Source: Penelope pileata
Lineage: Eukaryota; Chordata; Aves; Galliformes; Cracidae
Assembly (NCBI GenBank): GCA_013396635.1
Contig: WBMW01000162.1
Span: 470,903-534,902 of the forward strand
Reading direction: 5' to 3'
DNA length: 64,000 bases
Below the pieces are notes generated by a model. That model was given only the letters and a program-made list of their open reading frames with translations. It had not been told where the DNA came from and did no database searches. How positions within the stretch are numbered: position 1 is the first letter of the stretch; every line of letters starts with the position of its first letter. The translations under genes and the position numbers were made by a program. Shown here piece after piece: positions 23,004 to 35,880 of the stretch.

Positions 23004-26000
23004 TGATATGAGATTTTTGTTGGTGGCTTCTGTTTCTTTTGATGTCTTATTATGTGTATGTGTGGGGGGGACACAATATTTCCCTTCTTTAAAAAATGAC
23101 ACTTTTTTGCAGAGGTTTTATTAAAGAGTTCTATCAAACTGAATACTTATTCTAAACAGAAAAAAAAATCATCACATCTTTTGTATTCGAGCTTTTTCAT
23201 TCTTTTTGGTTTTTGATCTAAGAAAATACAGGAGTTTCAGTTATAAAAAAGAACTATTTCCAAAATTTCTCATAAGAAATAATTGCCGCCAGTAATCACT
23301 GTTTCCACAAAGAAAAGGTTCTTTAGTGACACAGGTTCTGCCTTTGGAGTTGGCATCATACTGGGTAACAGCGTAATTAGAAATAGAGAGATGTAATAAC
23401 TCTCCAGGTTGGAATAGATCTGTATGAGATCAGTTTTGCCTCACTTGGATATGGACTATCCATTTCTGGAGTGCGATTTAATTACTTCTGTGGTAGCAGG
23501 TGGTAGGTTCTGCATCTCCCCTGACTGGCAAAGTGCCTCTCCTCAGCCCAGTTGCCTGTGCCTTTGCTACATCTGACCTCTTCCTCACTGGATCTCCCTC
23601 TGTCTCTTGGTAGTTTCCTGCCCTAACAGCTACAATGGCCCAATGCTACCATTTGTTTTGGTAAGCAAAGACCTAGAGACGCAGCTGCAACCAAAGGAAA
23701 CACAGTGCAACTCAAAAAAGGGTATTTTTTCCAAACTGTTATTTCTAACACAGAATTAAACATCCTATCTGACGTCCCAAATTTTCTGGCTGCTCATAAT
23801 CCCTTGGGACAGCCAAGGATGACTAAAACAGGTTGGACACCATACCCATGTCTTCTTCCCCTTGGCCATGCTTCTTCCAGAGGCTCTGGATATCATGCAG
23901 CTATTGACTCTAGGATGTCCAGATGCACCAACTGCAGTGTTGGGGTCTTTTGGTGGGTCTAGTCCGTGCCACTCACGGGGTAACTTGAAGTCACATACTA
24001 TGTTTCTCCCTCTGCCATAAGACTGGAAGTGCAAATGCATGTCCTGTTGTGAGTGAGGATGTGAAAACGACCTCAGCTCAGCTGATGGGATACTCACGAG
24101 CAGTCCCACAAAGGGCAGCTCACAAGCACCCTCAAGATGTGTGTTGCTCATGGGATGGGAGCACGTTCAGCTGCTTAGGTGTGGAAAGCCTCTAGAGAAG
24201 GAGGTCTTCAGAGCAGCTGCTATGGGCAGGTTCCTGCACAGGTCCTGTTTCCCAAGTCCACCAGGTGAAAGACAAATCTGGAACTATCCCAATTCCCAGA
24301 ACTCTGTCCCACATTACAAAATGGGAACAGAGGTACCTCTCAGTGCCTCACACAGCGTATGTGAGGCATAGCATCATGCTGTGGGTCATAATATATTACC
24401 CTGATGGTCACAGGATTTGCTGAAATAAAAACAAAATAACTTTCACTTCTCAGCTACTGAGAGAAGAGGGGATTTAAATTGTCACAGATGTAAGTAGGAT
24501 GGTAGAGAAGCAAGCAGCACATTCTGTCTTATCTATACACTTTTTTTTTTGTCTCTTGCAGGGCTAAGTAGCATGTTCTCTCTCCTCTTCCATTATTTCC
24601 TACTTAATTTTAGGTTCCAGTTTTGGCACTGCTATCAGAGAAGAGTGGCTTGGACTGATGGAAGCTTTCAGAAAACATTGGTGCCACCTTCCATAAAACA
24701 TTTTAAACACATGCTATTTGTTTTTAGTCTCCCTTCTGGTTTTACACACTACAAAGAGGACATTTAATATGTACAATAGAATTAATAGGGATGCAATGTA
24801 AGCAGGACTTACATTCAAAATACACTTCCACAAAACAAAGGAGCAGCTGTGAAAATGTAGAGTCCACTGAAAATTTTTTACTTGGGTATCACATTTGCTA
24901 AAAGATTTACTCTGCAAAGTTTTATCTGATTTCCCATTCATTCAATTAAGCAGAGAGATAAATGCCTGAATCCCATGAGGTTAGGGGAAACTGTGCTTAG
25001 CTCCCCTTTACACTTGCAATTGAGACTCTTCAGTTGCATGATTATTGCTAGAAAGTTCATGCTTACAGGTTCTGTCTGCTGATAGATGAATGCCTCCACC
25101 TTTCACCAAACTCAGTGGGATTTGGAAGTGCTCGGGATCTCATAGATCTCTCCAGCACTGGGAAGGTTCAAGCCACTTAGATAATGGCATCATAGCTTGT
25201 GAAATCTTGAATTCCATGATGTAGTCAACAGATCCCCAGTGTCAGGAGTACTCTGCTCCTCCTTCACCAGAAGGGTGAGAAGTGGGCAGGAGAGGCTGAA
25301 CAGAGCGTGAGCACAGAGCTACTCATCCTAAAAACCACTGAGCTGTGGAGATGCTTCCCAGTCACTTCCATGCCAATAAAGGCTGAGATATTCCCATGTC
25401 CCACCAGGAGGACAGTGGTTGGGAGCTGATGGCAGCAGTTGGTCTGAGCTGTCTTGAGGCCAGCGACTTCCCAGGACATGGGAGGAGTGATGGCTCATCA
25501 CTGCTCTGAACCAGCCAGGGGAACATGACAGAAGTTTGCTAGTGCCAGCATTACTGTGGAAGCTGCTGAAATGCAGACACGTTTCAGCTCTACCTGACAG
25601 TGAAATGCCTTCAGAAAAACTGCGCAAGGAATTAAGCAAATTCTGTTTTTTTTTTTTTTCCATAACTTTTAATTCCACCAAGGCTTCTTGTGTTATCCTA
25701 AGTTGTCAGACACCGTACAAACATATAACAAAGAACTGCTCATGCCTTATTGGCTTTATGATCTAAATACAGTCCTGAGTCAGGGTCATAAGAGATTCTC
25801 CTGCAACATGTACACCCTGTGCTTGCATGGCTAATGGGCAACTCCAGAACCCCACAGACCAAAGGGAATTTGAACTTGCTGCAGCCCTTTTAGTCAAGAT
25901 GTGTTCAGGTCCTCTTGCCTCAAACACTGATGATCTGCAGAAACGTGGAAGGATAGCAGCTCCCATACAAATTCAAGGCAAAGCACTTGGCTGTAGGTTT

Positions 26001-29000
26001 GGTGACACCACTGCCTCTCATATTCATCTGCATTGTCTCAGTATTTTCTTCTGTTCAGCCATTTGGAGGCTTTAAATTTCTGCTTGGATTGATAATGCTT
26101 TGAAGATGAAAAAAACTGGTTTTTGCATTTAAAATACAGCAATCCACAACCTGGCTTTAGTAATTCTGTGATATTTCTCCTACTGCTTCTACAACTACAA
26201 CTGTAATTAGAATCGACTCCTTGATATCTCAGTTAAGAATCGATTTCCACAAGCACACTCGGGTATGCAGAAATTTGCAGATTTGGGCTTCAGATAACAA
26301 ACATTGTTTGACAGTGCTAATATAGGATGTTCATTCATGTACCAAAGCAAGAAAACTCTGGGACTCTAAATAGGATTTTTTGAATTTTGATGCCTGTCGA
26401 TTGTTAAAAAGAATAAAAAATAAAGAAGAAAATCAGACAAATGATAGAAAAGACCTAAGATATTCTTCTAAATTTTATCAGATTTTTTTTTGATTAAACA
26501 TATGTGAATGCACTGTCTGGTTTTAATCAGCTTGAAAACATCATCAACAATTAACTGGCAGAACAGAATAATGTTGCATAGTCGAGCAAGAGTAATTGTG
26601 CTCATTATATTGCCAGAGATGCGGTTGATCAAAAACACTGTTTTCCCTGAAGTTCATTTACAGTATTTAGGCAGAATCAGCACTGAGTTCATAGACATTA
26701 ATCAGAAACCACTTTGCACAAAAACTGCTTGCCAACTTGCAAACGTGTAGCACGCTGTCAACACATACGATGGGTTTCCCACTGGAGGCACACATCTGTT
26801 TGTGCAAGGCTGTCCGTGCTTTTTTTCCATTTCATCTGGGAAATATTCATTCCTCAAGAAGCAACACTAGCCTCTTCTTGTTCTGCATTGTGGTGAGAAA
26901 GTGTTGAGAGCCAGAATGGGGAATGAGTACTTCTATGAACTGCACGTCGGAGGCCAGCTATCGTTGTGAAAGAAGAATATGGTGGGACCTGATTACTAAG
27001 GCAAATTTCAGGGCACACAAACCATTTTCATTGTTTTTCTAATACAAAGTTGGATACCTTTTAATTTTGGAAAAGAGTTTTTGGTAAAGACTTTCAAGTT
27101 TGGCTTTTCCACTACTGTCTCTTTCTGGGATGGGACAAACTGTCTCAACCACAGTGAAAAATTACATCTTCTCAACCAAAAAGCACGCAACCCAGTGAAC
27201 GGTGACTCTATAAAGGAATTGCCTGCTTTGTTTGGGCCTTGCTCTGCATGTGAACAAGGGCCTCACCCTTTCCCCTTGTCCCTGCCTCTTATTTCCATAG
27301 TTACCTGCATTGATTGCTTGCTGTGAATACGGTGCCATTTAACGCCTCCGTTTATTCAAACCAGGTCTGCAGCTGTTAGAGCTCAGCGTTGCACCTATAG
27401 CTCACTTTAACTGTTCAGTACCGGATTTTTTATCCAGTGTGACCAAGTGTTGGTATTCTCCAGGGTTACACAACCCCTTCTCTGAGTCAGCAACCTTTCA
27501 GTAGTGTCAATGCTTCCTCAGTAATGTCTATCTTCTGTTTCAGAAATATGCGATGTGATGCTCGCACTCACATTTCCAACAGAAAGACCTGTAGGCTTGA
27601 GTTATAGCCCTTATCATATTTACTCTCACTGCTACATCTTTTTTAGTTTTGTTTCTAAAATATCTTTTTTCTGCCTCAGAAAAAACGAAAGAACATTGTA
27701 CCGATTTAGTGCTAAACTAATTTTTGAGTTTATAGCAAATCCTTAAACATTCTATTCTGTGCAAATATTTTCTACGTCGCGTATGCAAGCATACAAAACA
27801 CTTTGTAATACTTCATGAAATACACAGAGAAGACAGATAAGGGGATATGATGAGGTTCACTGCCAAATTCAAATATCTGCCTAACCAACAATTTACCAAT
27901 GTAGTTCTGTCAAGGACAATCAGCTCAGTCTGGAGTAAGAAAGTTCGAGGAAAAGGCTCTGAGCCTTTCAGCAGAGATTCCTTTATGAAAAGAGTCAGGA
28001 GGTGGCAATTAAACTCAGTTACATTGGGATGAACGTGCTCTCCCCGTGCCCAGCTCAGACCACACACACGCGGATGATGCTCTGGGGATGAATGTATCCT
28101 GCTCCGGCCAAGGGCTGGGGCAGCTAGAGCCAAAATCTCTTTGAGGGTTCAGACAACACTCAGAGGTGAAATATTAAAGAGACAACTCTGTCCCATGTAG
28201 CCTGTCCTGATGAAGCTGCTCCTTTAGGAATATATGGGATGTTGATCCAATTTGCACACACCCTCACCGTTAGCGTAGGCCCATTTTGAGCGAGGTCTTT
28301 GAACATCAGTAGCCTCCAAATTCCATTACCCCTCTCCCTGCTGGGTTTTGTATCAGGCAGGGGCCGAGGGAAGAAAAGAAGAAGAAAGAAAAACCAGTAA
28401 GTTAAATCCTAAGCCCAAATAATTAGACACGTTTTGGTTAGTGCTCTAAACTCCTACCTATTGCTGATTCCCCATTTCATAGAACATAATCTGATTTTTT
28501 GTTTTTCAGACTTGACACACAGGTCAGTTAACCCGGAGGTTCGAAAGGATGAATGAGACAGAGACAGAGGCAAACACTGGCTTTGGAGCCATTTATCACA
28601 GCTCTTTGCCTTTGTTTGCAGCCTCATCGGACGTGCAAGCAAATTTCAGAGTTGCCCTTTCTTACAGATACTCCGGGAAAACTTATTTGGAGAGCGAAAG
28701 ATGCAGGACAACTGATAAGTGAGAGGTAAACTTAGGGTTAACAATAATATCTCATTCTCTGTCACTAGCAAGAGGTAGCCTTGGGTTTGCTGGATTATTT
28801 TGAAGGGAAATCTGCTCATGGAAAAATTCTGTGTGGACAGAGGAGGGCTTCAGTTCTGCACTGGAAGGGAGCAGCAGTTTTATTGCTGGCATGGAGGGGA
28901 TTCACTGCTTTTGAAAACAGGACTCTGAGGGCAGGACAACCAGGAACAACTATCTAAACTTGACTCCTAGCAGATACAGGGAGAAAGACTACTTCTGCTA

Positions 29001-29560
29001 AATATTTAGTGCATTCCACCAGCATTACAATTTGCTTAGAGCAGATCCCCACCCTTCGGCATGAACTCAAGTGCAACTCAGCTACTTTACGTGCAAGCAT
29101 GCACCAAGCATGTCTGTATAGTATGTGAGGAAGGATTAAGGTGTATATATCTACATTAAGAAGCAACATTTGCACTGAGAACCTAAGCACAGATTTTCAT
29201 TCTTACTCTATTCCCACCTTATACTGTTTTTTACATTGTGCCCATTTCTGGACAAAGCTGTTTCCCCTTTGCTCCTTTTCCTTTCACTGGAGTTTGCTGC
29301 ATTGGTTGGGTTTTTTTGAGAGAGAGAATTGATGTTGAGTGATTCTGATATCAAAATGGTGAGATTGAAGAATGCTCGTGGAGTAGATGAAAGTGAGGTT
29401 TGTGGTGGCAGTTTCTTACTCAGGGGCTCAGCTTTGCACTCAGAATGGCTTCCAGGGAAGTTTTGCCTCTTACCCAGGGATTTCACACTATTATACACGG
29501 CTCCATGGTCAAAAAGAAGTAAGATTCTTGAGGATGGTCCTCGTGGAGTCTTGACTGTTA
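23004..29560. other. Single-copy DNA, no gene recognised
   Basis: No coding, RNA or transposon sequence is recognised. A T14 run lies at about 25646-25659. At 27952-27968 there is a short hairpin AAAGGCT-CTG-AGCCTTT. Minus-strand frames of 117-128 codons (23765-24151, 25328-25681) show no domain. A splice-acceptor-like tract ending near 24560 (TTTGTCTCTTGCAG) has no supporting exon signal. Confidence 0.55.
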
Positions 29561-29700
29561 GAATGGCTTGGGTTGGAAGGAAAGAGTTCTAGTTCCAACC
29601 CCCTGCTGTGGGCAGGGTTGCTGATCATTAGGTCAGTCACTGCCCAGGGCCCCATGTTTTTCCAGCATCCTTTTCACAGGGCTTGTTGAACTCTGTCCCT
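29561..29700 (-). mobile_element. Decayed CR1 3' fragment, minus orientation
   Basis: The segment begins TAGAATGGCTTGGGTTGGAA, continues AGTTCCAACCCCCTGCTGTG and GCCCAGGGCCCCATG, and ends near CTTGTTGAACTCTGTCC. This is the antisense order of CR1 3'-UTR blocks, with more divergence than the 22.8-kb copy. The terminal octamers are reduced to one partial unit. It is an inactive, 5'-truncated fragment. Confidence 0.88.
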
Positions 29701-32700
29701 AAACAGTAGACTATGAATTGGGTTTGAAACTCTCTGAGAAGCCACTGGAAGGACTGGACGTTTGATGCAGTGGAGCAGTTGCTGTCATTAAGGAGATTCC
29801 TGATTGCACGCCTTGCTGGCTGGAGTTTTCAAATGCTGACGGTTTCATGCATAGATCTCTCAGAATTCTGCTTTCCCTGCCAAGTGGCACAATCCTGCAG
29901 GAACAAGGTGAGGTCACCATGAGAGGAGATATAGTAGAGTCTCAGAGCTGGAAGGAAACAGAAGAGGCTATTACTCGTGCATGCTGCTATGGAAGAGATT
30001 AGTGTCAGGGAAGGCTGAGCTGAACGAATGCCTTCAACAAAAAAAAGGCAGAGCTACAGCTGCATACTCTTTGAAATCCTTTCCTCTGAGCAACAGCATT
30101 ACCTCTTCCTCACTAAGATTCAGCTTCAATGAGCTCTTCTTCCTTCATAAGACTGTCCTGATGTGAAGGATGTAGCTCTGCGTGCTGGCAAATGGGAAAA
30201 GCCGTGTGTTATCTGTGTGCTGCTGGCACTCAAAGCAATGTTGCCTGATCAGTTTATCTTTGGATTTCACAGAGGCGTTAAAAATGGCCAGAGAGGAGCT
30301 GATCTTTGTGAGAGTCCACGAACAAAGGACTTGGAAGCGCAGCTTTATTTAGTGCATTTTAGCATTTCGCCCCGCAGCCCTGATACCCGTTTGCCGTGAG
30401 AAGGCAGAGCTGCATGGCCCCCAGCATCAAACCCGCTGGATGAAGCTGTTAGCTGGAGTTTGGCTAACTCCACAGAGCTTGCTCAGGAGTGGGAGCTCAG
30501 CCAACAGGAGGCAAGAAGCTGGAAGCAACATACTATGGGGCAGGAGGTTCACTTCATGTCTGCTGGACAGAAATGGCATAGGCCAGATTAACAAGGCTGC
30601 AGGGGATGGGGAGGAAGGGGCTATATGTTAGATCACCCAGAACCTCTCAGGTGCAACTGCAGTGCTCCCTGGAAGCAAAGAAGAGTTCATGGGTGCAAGC
30701 AGTCTGGCTATGTTGTATGAAACAACCACAGATGCAGAGTGGCTCTGCCTAAGCGCCATTTGAATTAAGGTTATTATAACAGTTCTACATGCAGCCTGGT
30801 TTCTTCAGCATTTTGACAGCCATTTTGCACACAAATGCTGGCTGTGGTTTCTCAGAGTGGAAAAATCACCCACCAGGCTGTAGCCATGCTTTTTCTCTTG
30901 GCTGGAGCTGCAAACCCAGGTGGTGATCAGAATGTAATTTTGCAGATAATTTGGAAGTGTCACCCAACTCAGGTGCTCCTTTTCATGTCATTATTAATGT
31001 CCACAAAGTACAGCCTGCTTCAGAAGAATTTCATGCCTTAAGAATGATAGAATTTCACCTGGGAATACACAGGTACTTAATAGTTCTCATCAACAGACTG
31101 TGGGGCTGCTAATAAATACAAGAAATATGATGGATTCGAGACATGAGAAAACTCCAGAAACAAAATGTTGCGAGGATTCATCTTGTTCAACGGTGATTCA
31201 TGCATGCAATTACCATGAGTATTACCAGGAGTTATGGATATAAATCCTAGCACATCAAGAGGGGACTATAACCCCTAGTGGTTAGGAATTAAAAGCGTTC
31301 TGAGGGGCATAGAGTCTCATCTTAAGACACAGAGTCGCTGTGTGCATCTAAATCCCCGTACACTGAGATGCGAATATGTTAGGATCACAGTACCAGCAAT
31401 GACTATGCAGCTTGCACGGTGCTTTTGAAATTGGATGACACAGAGACATCTTTCCAAATTAGCGATTTAAAATTGCAGGTGGCTGGTGCTTTCACTTTTC
31501 ATCCACCCTGTAAGCCTAGAGATGGTTTCACTAATACAGCACTTCCCAGATGTTTAGACCCCAGGTGTGCAACACTGTTCTTATTGATGAGATTTAGAGT
31601 CTCTTTTTTTTTTTTTTTTTGAGTACTGCTTATGATAGGAGCAAGGATAACTACATCAGGTCATATCTTTCATTATCATACAATCTTTCTTCCTCTCTTG
31701 CACTACTGATGTTGAGTTTAATTCTTTGCTCAATGAATTTGTTGGACTGCAGATATATTTGCATACAGGGCATGATCTTCCCCTGAGTCAGGGCAACAGC
31801 TCCTTCGTTCATTCATTTGTAAGCATTGTCTCCATGTGTATGCTTGTAGCTGTAGTTTTACAGTTTTATTTCTCCATTGAATGTTAATCTACATCATATT
31901 TTTTGTCAGTGTTCATCTACATATAAGGACTGTTCCTTTGTTGTAGTTTTGCAAACCTTTGGGTGTTATCACTGCACCACCAAACGATGTGTTTCACATT
32001 CTCATGGTTATTCCAGCTCCCATTCGCATTTCTGAAGTTTACTTCAAGCCTTGTTTGCTCATAGGTCTAATAGAGCAAGCAACACTTTGGTTGGAGGTGA
32101 TTTATCACCAGTTTCAGGGCACATATCCACTGGACAGGTACTTTCATCAGAACCACACCTCATAAAGCATTTCAAAACAGTCAAGAGAATCAGGCATGAT
32201 TTCTCTCATTCTCACCACAACAGACGAATCATACCCTACAAGCATTTTTTAATCCCCTGTGACTCTAAAAGGAGTCCAGAATGACCAGCTCAGCAGCTGA
32301 GTAGCCCTGAAGCAGCCCTGAGGCTTTGCTGTGTTGGGATGAACTGAGGCAAACTCAAGGCCACGCAGAGCTGGAAGCCAGGTGACCACAAACTTGACTG
32401 CTTCCACCTTCTTTCCCATCCCCATTCATTGATCCATCTTCTGCAAAAGGGAGAAGGGGCAATTATTTATTGAACATACAGCTACAGTGAATATGTTTCT
32501 GACCTTTCTCCCACAAGACCATTGAGCCTGGACATGCAATAATCAGCCTGAGAAAAGCAACCATCTGAGAGCCAAAAACCTGACAACACCCTAGGAGCAG
32601 AAACTGTGCTCTTAAAGGGGTATTTCCCCACACATGTAAACATTCTCTGAATTTTTAACATAAGCACCCTGAGATATTTCCAGGATTTCTTTCTTAATTC

Positions 32701-35301
32701 CTGTAACTAAGAAAGATCAATATTGAAAAGTGCCTCACGGTCATGAGGTCCTCTACACACATGCACTATAGAAATAATTTTGCACCTATAAGAGATTTTG
32801 TAAGGTATAGAGAATTATTCTGTGTGATATGGAGAATTATGGACATTTTGGGAGTTGTGGATATTTTCCTTTGAGATATTCTCAGGTCCACCAACACTTC
32901 TTGAGGTGAGGCTCCCAGGGTGAAGCACTGTACCCTGTTCCTTTCAATAAGTGACACTGAACTCAACATTTCCCCCCGCCTTTAAAACATCAGAAGCCCA
33001 CAGTCAAAAGTAAAAGTATCCATCTGGGGCTACAGCATGAATTAAATAAGCAGGTACTTTCCCCAATGGACTCTGCAAAACGCAGCAAAATAGGCAGTCC
33101 CCTTCTAAGAGAACTGCAGGGTGGCAGACCAAAGCAAACTACCCTGAAAATGGAATAAATCCATCCCTAATCACTACCAAAGTGCTGAGTTTGCAGTAGA
33201 TATTTCTCTTATCAAAACCTATAGCTGGATTCGCTGATATGAGTAATTTCCAAGGTGTTTACTTGCCAGACAAAGAGGTCATCTAGGGGGGAAACTGTCT
33301 CCTGGAAGATGAAGAGCTGTGACCCAACAACTAAATAAGTGTAGGAAAAGGTCTGCCTATACAGCAAAATGTTTCAGTTATTATGATTCCTGAAAATGCC
33401 AGGGAACTGGATTCAAAGACTCTTCCAGTTGCATAGCTCTATGTCTTGCATGACAATTCCATGTGTCATAGCATCTCCAACATGTGCCTTTGCAAAAATA
33501 ATCCCCAAATGTATTCATTGAGAAATTGATACTAAAACTAAACACTACCAATATTCCAGCTTGCTGCCATACCAACATACGCTGCACTTCATTAAATAAA
33601 ACATAAACTGGAGTACTATATTTCACTTTATTTCACTATTCCTGAATGAATTGTTCTCCTAGCTGCTCCACTTTGATATTTTACTGCCAAAGAACAGCCC
33701 AATCTTGCATTTTCCTCAAACAAGAACACAAATTTCCTATACACTCTCTTGAAACACTGCGTTGAGAAAATTCATATTTCCTTTTTTCAAGCCCTGAAAC
33801 TAGAAATTTGGCCTTGGGAGACACACGCAGCCACTGCTGGCAGAGAAGCACTGCTGGGTGACATCTGTCATCAGCCACCGCTGAGCTGAAAGGTTCAGTT
33901 GCTAACAGCAAGTTGTGCATTAAACAAACAAACAAAAAGCCCTCCAAGAACGCTCAAAAAGGAGTTTGAAGAACATGTACATTTAAGAAAATTCAGTGCA
34001 TTTTCAGCCATTCCTCCATCAGAAAAAATTTGGATCAAATATCATGTGAATCGTGCACCGAGCTCTGCAGAGATTAGTTTGCATTGCAATGTAAAAAATG
34101 TCAGGCAGCAATTCTGACTGGACTAATTGTTGTCTATTGCACTTGTCCAGACAGAGGATTTTAGGTGGTACTTTAATCTACAGGAAAAAAAGATAGAAAC
34201 ATGCCTTTTGACTCCTAGAGAAAGACCTATGAAGAAGCCTTGAAAACAGCCAGAGAAATTCTAGAAAACAGGCAAACATTTGTAATATTGAAAGTGATTG
34301 ATTTCAGTGATAAACATCCAGAATACTCCTCTCTTAGGAATTATCCCTCTCTTGATATTTTCCAATCAAGAATTGGTAGGACGTTTTAAGATCATGAACT
34401 TTACATTCATGGATTTTAAATGAATAAAATGATCTGGCCTGGGAGGTGCAGCATGTCAGATCTAAGGACCACCCAGACTCAAAATGCTGACTCCATGAAA
34501 GCAAAGGGGCACACATGGCTCTGTGACTGCCTCCTGAAGAGGACCTATTTGCCCCAGAACTCTAAAGCCTGGGAAAAAATAGATTGTTTATGGACAGAAG
34601 TCTTGTCCTTGTCTGAATCTGAACCTGTTGGGAAGTTCTCTGCATAAAAAAGGCAGATGATATGTTAGGCAAGATAGGCTTCAGCATTTTCTATAGATCC
34701 TGGGAGGCCCATTTATACATCTATTTCAAACTCTTTGCCACTCAGCCCCATGGGTTTCAGGACACTTTTGTCCCCTTCTTAACTCACCTTATACTCAAGC
34801 ACACCAGTTCTACCACACTGTTCCCCAAACCACTTGTCTATTTAAGTTCCAAAGGGTATTGGACAAGGCAGCTGGTGGGACATGCACTTTTGTCACAGCA
34901 ACCCTATCCCACATCGTTCTGCTGAACTCCGAGGGGTTTCAGTGGAAGCAGGATCTCTGTCCAAGGATGCTGAGAACATGCTCAAACACTGACCCCTGCC
35001 TTGCTGCAAAGTCTGTCCTAATAACGCTCCTGTCAGGAAAGAGCACAAAAGCATTTCCATCACTTTTTAAAGTACTCTGAATGCAAAAAATGAGGCTGAG
35101 TTTACTTTCCCCTGCTTGATCCTACTGCATCCCCAGAAGTGAAGTTAAATACCGGGCCTGAAGACAAAAAAAAAAAAAAAAATTCATAAAGAAAAATAAA
35201 AAGTAATGCTGAGCTGCATTTAAAGATGGTATAAACCTGCTGCGGGTGAGAGCGTAAGTGTTGACATGAGTGTGTTAGGTGGAGGTTTAGAACATCATTA
35301 T
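29701..35301. other. Single-copy DNA, no gene recognised
   Basis: No gene, RNA or transposon is recognised. A T17 run lies at 31604-31620 and an A17 run at 35166-35182. All frames are short. Composition is AT-rich and CpG-poor throughout. Confidence 0.55.
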
Positions 35302-35449
35302 TTGGTCTTATTTACCAAATGTCTTACTCACCATATTATCTGCCTTTTCAGCTGTGTACTGGTTTTGATTTTTAATTGGTCTTATTTACCAAATGTCTTA
35401 CTCATTAGACTATCTATTTTTTCAGACGTGTCCCCACTTTGATTTCACT
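35302..35449. repeat. 74-bp diverged tandem duplication
   Basis: Two adjacent 74-bp units start with TTGGTCTTATTTACCAAATG at 35302 and 35376. The first 29 bases are identical. The rest aligns with about a dozen differences (CAGCTGTGTACTGGTTTTGA versus CAGACGTGTCCCCACTTTGA). Uneven divergence along the unit suggests an old duplication with partial conversion. Confidence 0.85.
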
Positions 35450-35654
35450 GTGAAGCGTACCAACACATCAAATCAGCAACACGACCCATCGCCCCAGACC
35501 TTCTCAGCATCTTGGTGCCTTCACCAGGGTGTCCAGCACCCCTGAATACCACTCCACAGCTCAGAAAACAGCCCCTTCTCCCCTTCATGCTCTGCCATTC
35601 TCCTCACTCAGCACATAGGGAAATTAAAAAGGCAATGACCATGATGAGGCTGAG

Positions 35655-35880
35655 CACAAGATGCCATTGTGGTCAATGGCTCTATGTCTAGGTGGTGTCT
35701 GGTCACAAGTGGTATCTCCCAGGGGGTCCATCTTGGGTCTGGTGCACTTCAACATCTTTAATAATGACACAGAGACTGGGATTGAGTGCACCCTCAGTGA
35801 GTTTGCTGATGACACCAAGCTGAGTGGTGCAGTTGACGCAACAGAAGGAAGGGATGCCATGCATTCTATGGTTCTATGAG
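35655..35880 (+). mobile_element. CR1 reverse-transcriptase fragment with internal deletion
   Basis: The plus-strand frame at 35661-35879 contains the CR1 ORF2 reverse-transcriptase block, with GSILGL, a degraded LFNIF-type segment (LVHFNIFNND) and the catalytic-motif region FADDTKLSGAVD. Immediately after GGGATGCCAT the sequence jumps to ATTCTATGGTTCTATGAG, which resembles the terminal octamers of the CR1 3' end. The remainder of ORF2 and the 3'-UTR is therefore absent, consistent with a deletion between the RT domain and the element's end. The fragment is dead: 5'-truncated, internally deleted and with no complete domain. Confidence 0.92.

Noticed and set aside
24541..24561. Splice acceptor before a possible exon (TTTGTCTCTTGCAG)
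   Set aside because: The downstream sequence meets a stop in the frame at once (GGCTAAGTAG) and no donor or conserved frame supports an exon.
27952..27968. 7-bp hairpin AAAGGCT-CTG-AGCCTTT as a terminator or small RNA
   Set aside because: Arms of this size occur several times by chance in 64 kb, there is no T tract typical of a bacterial terminator, and the DNA is not bacterial.
35661..35879. A host gene with a polymerase-like motif
   Set aside because: FADDTKL and its surroundings belong to CR1 LINE reverse transcriptase, and the fragment ends in CR1 terminal octamers.
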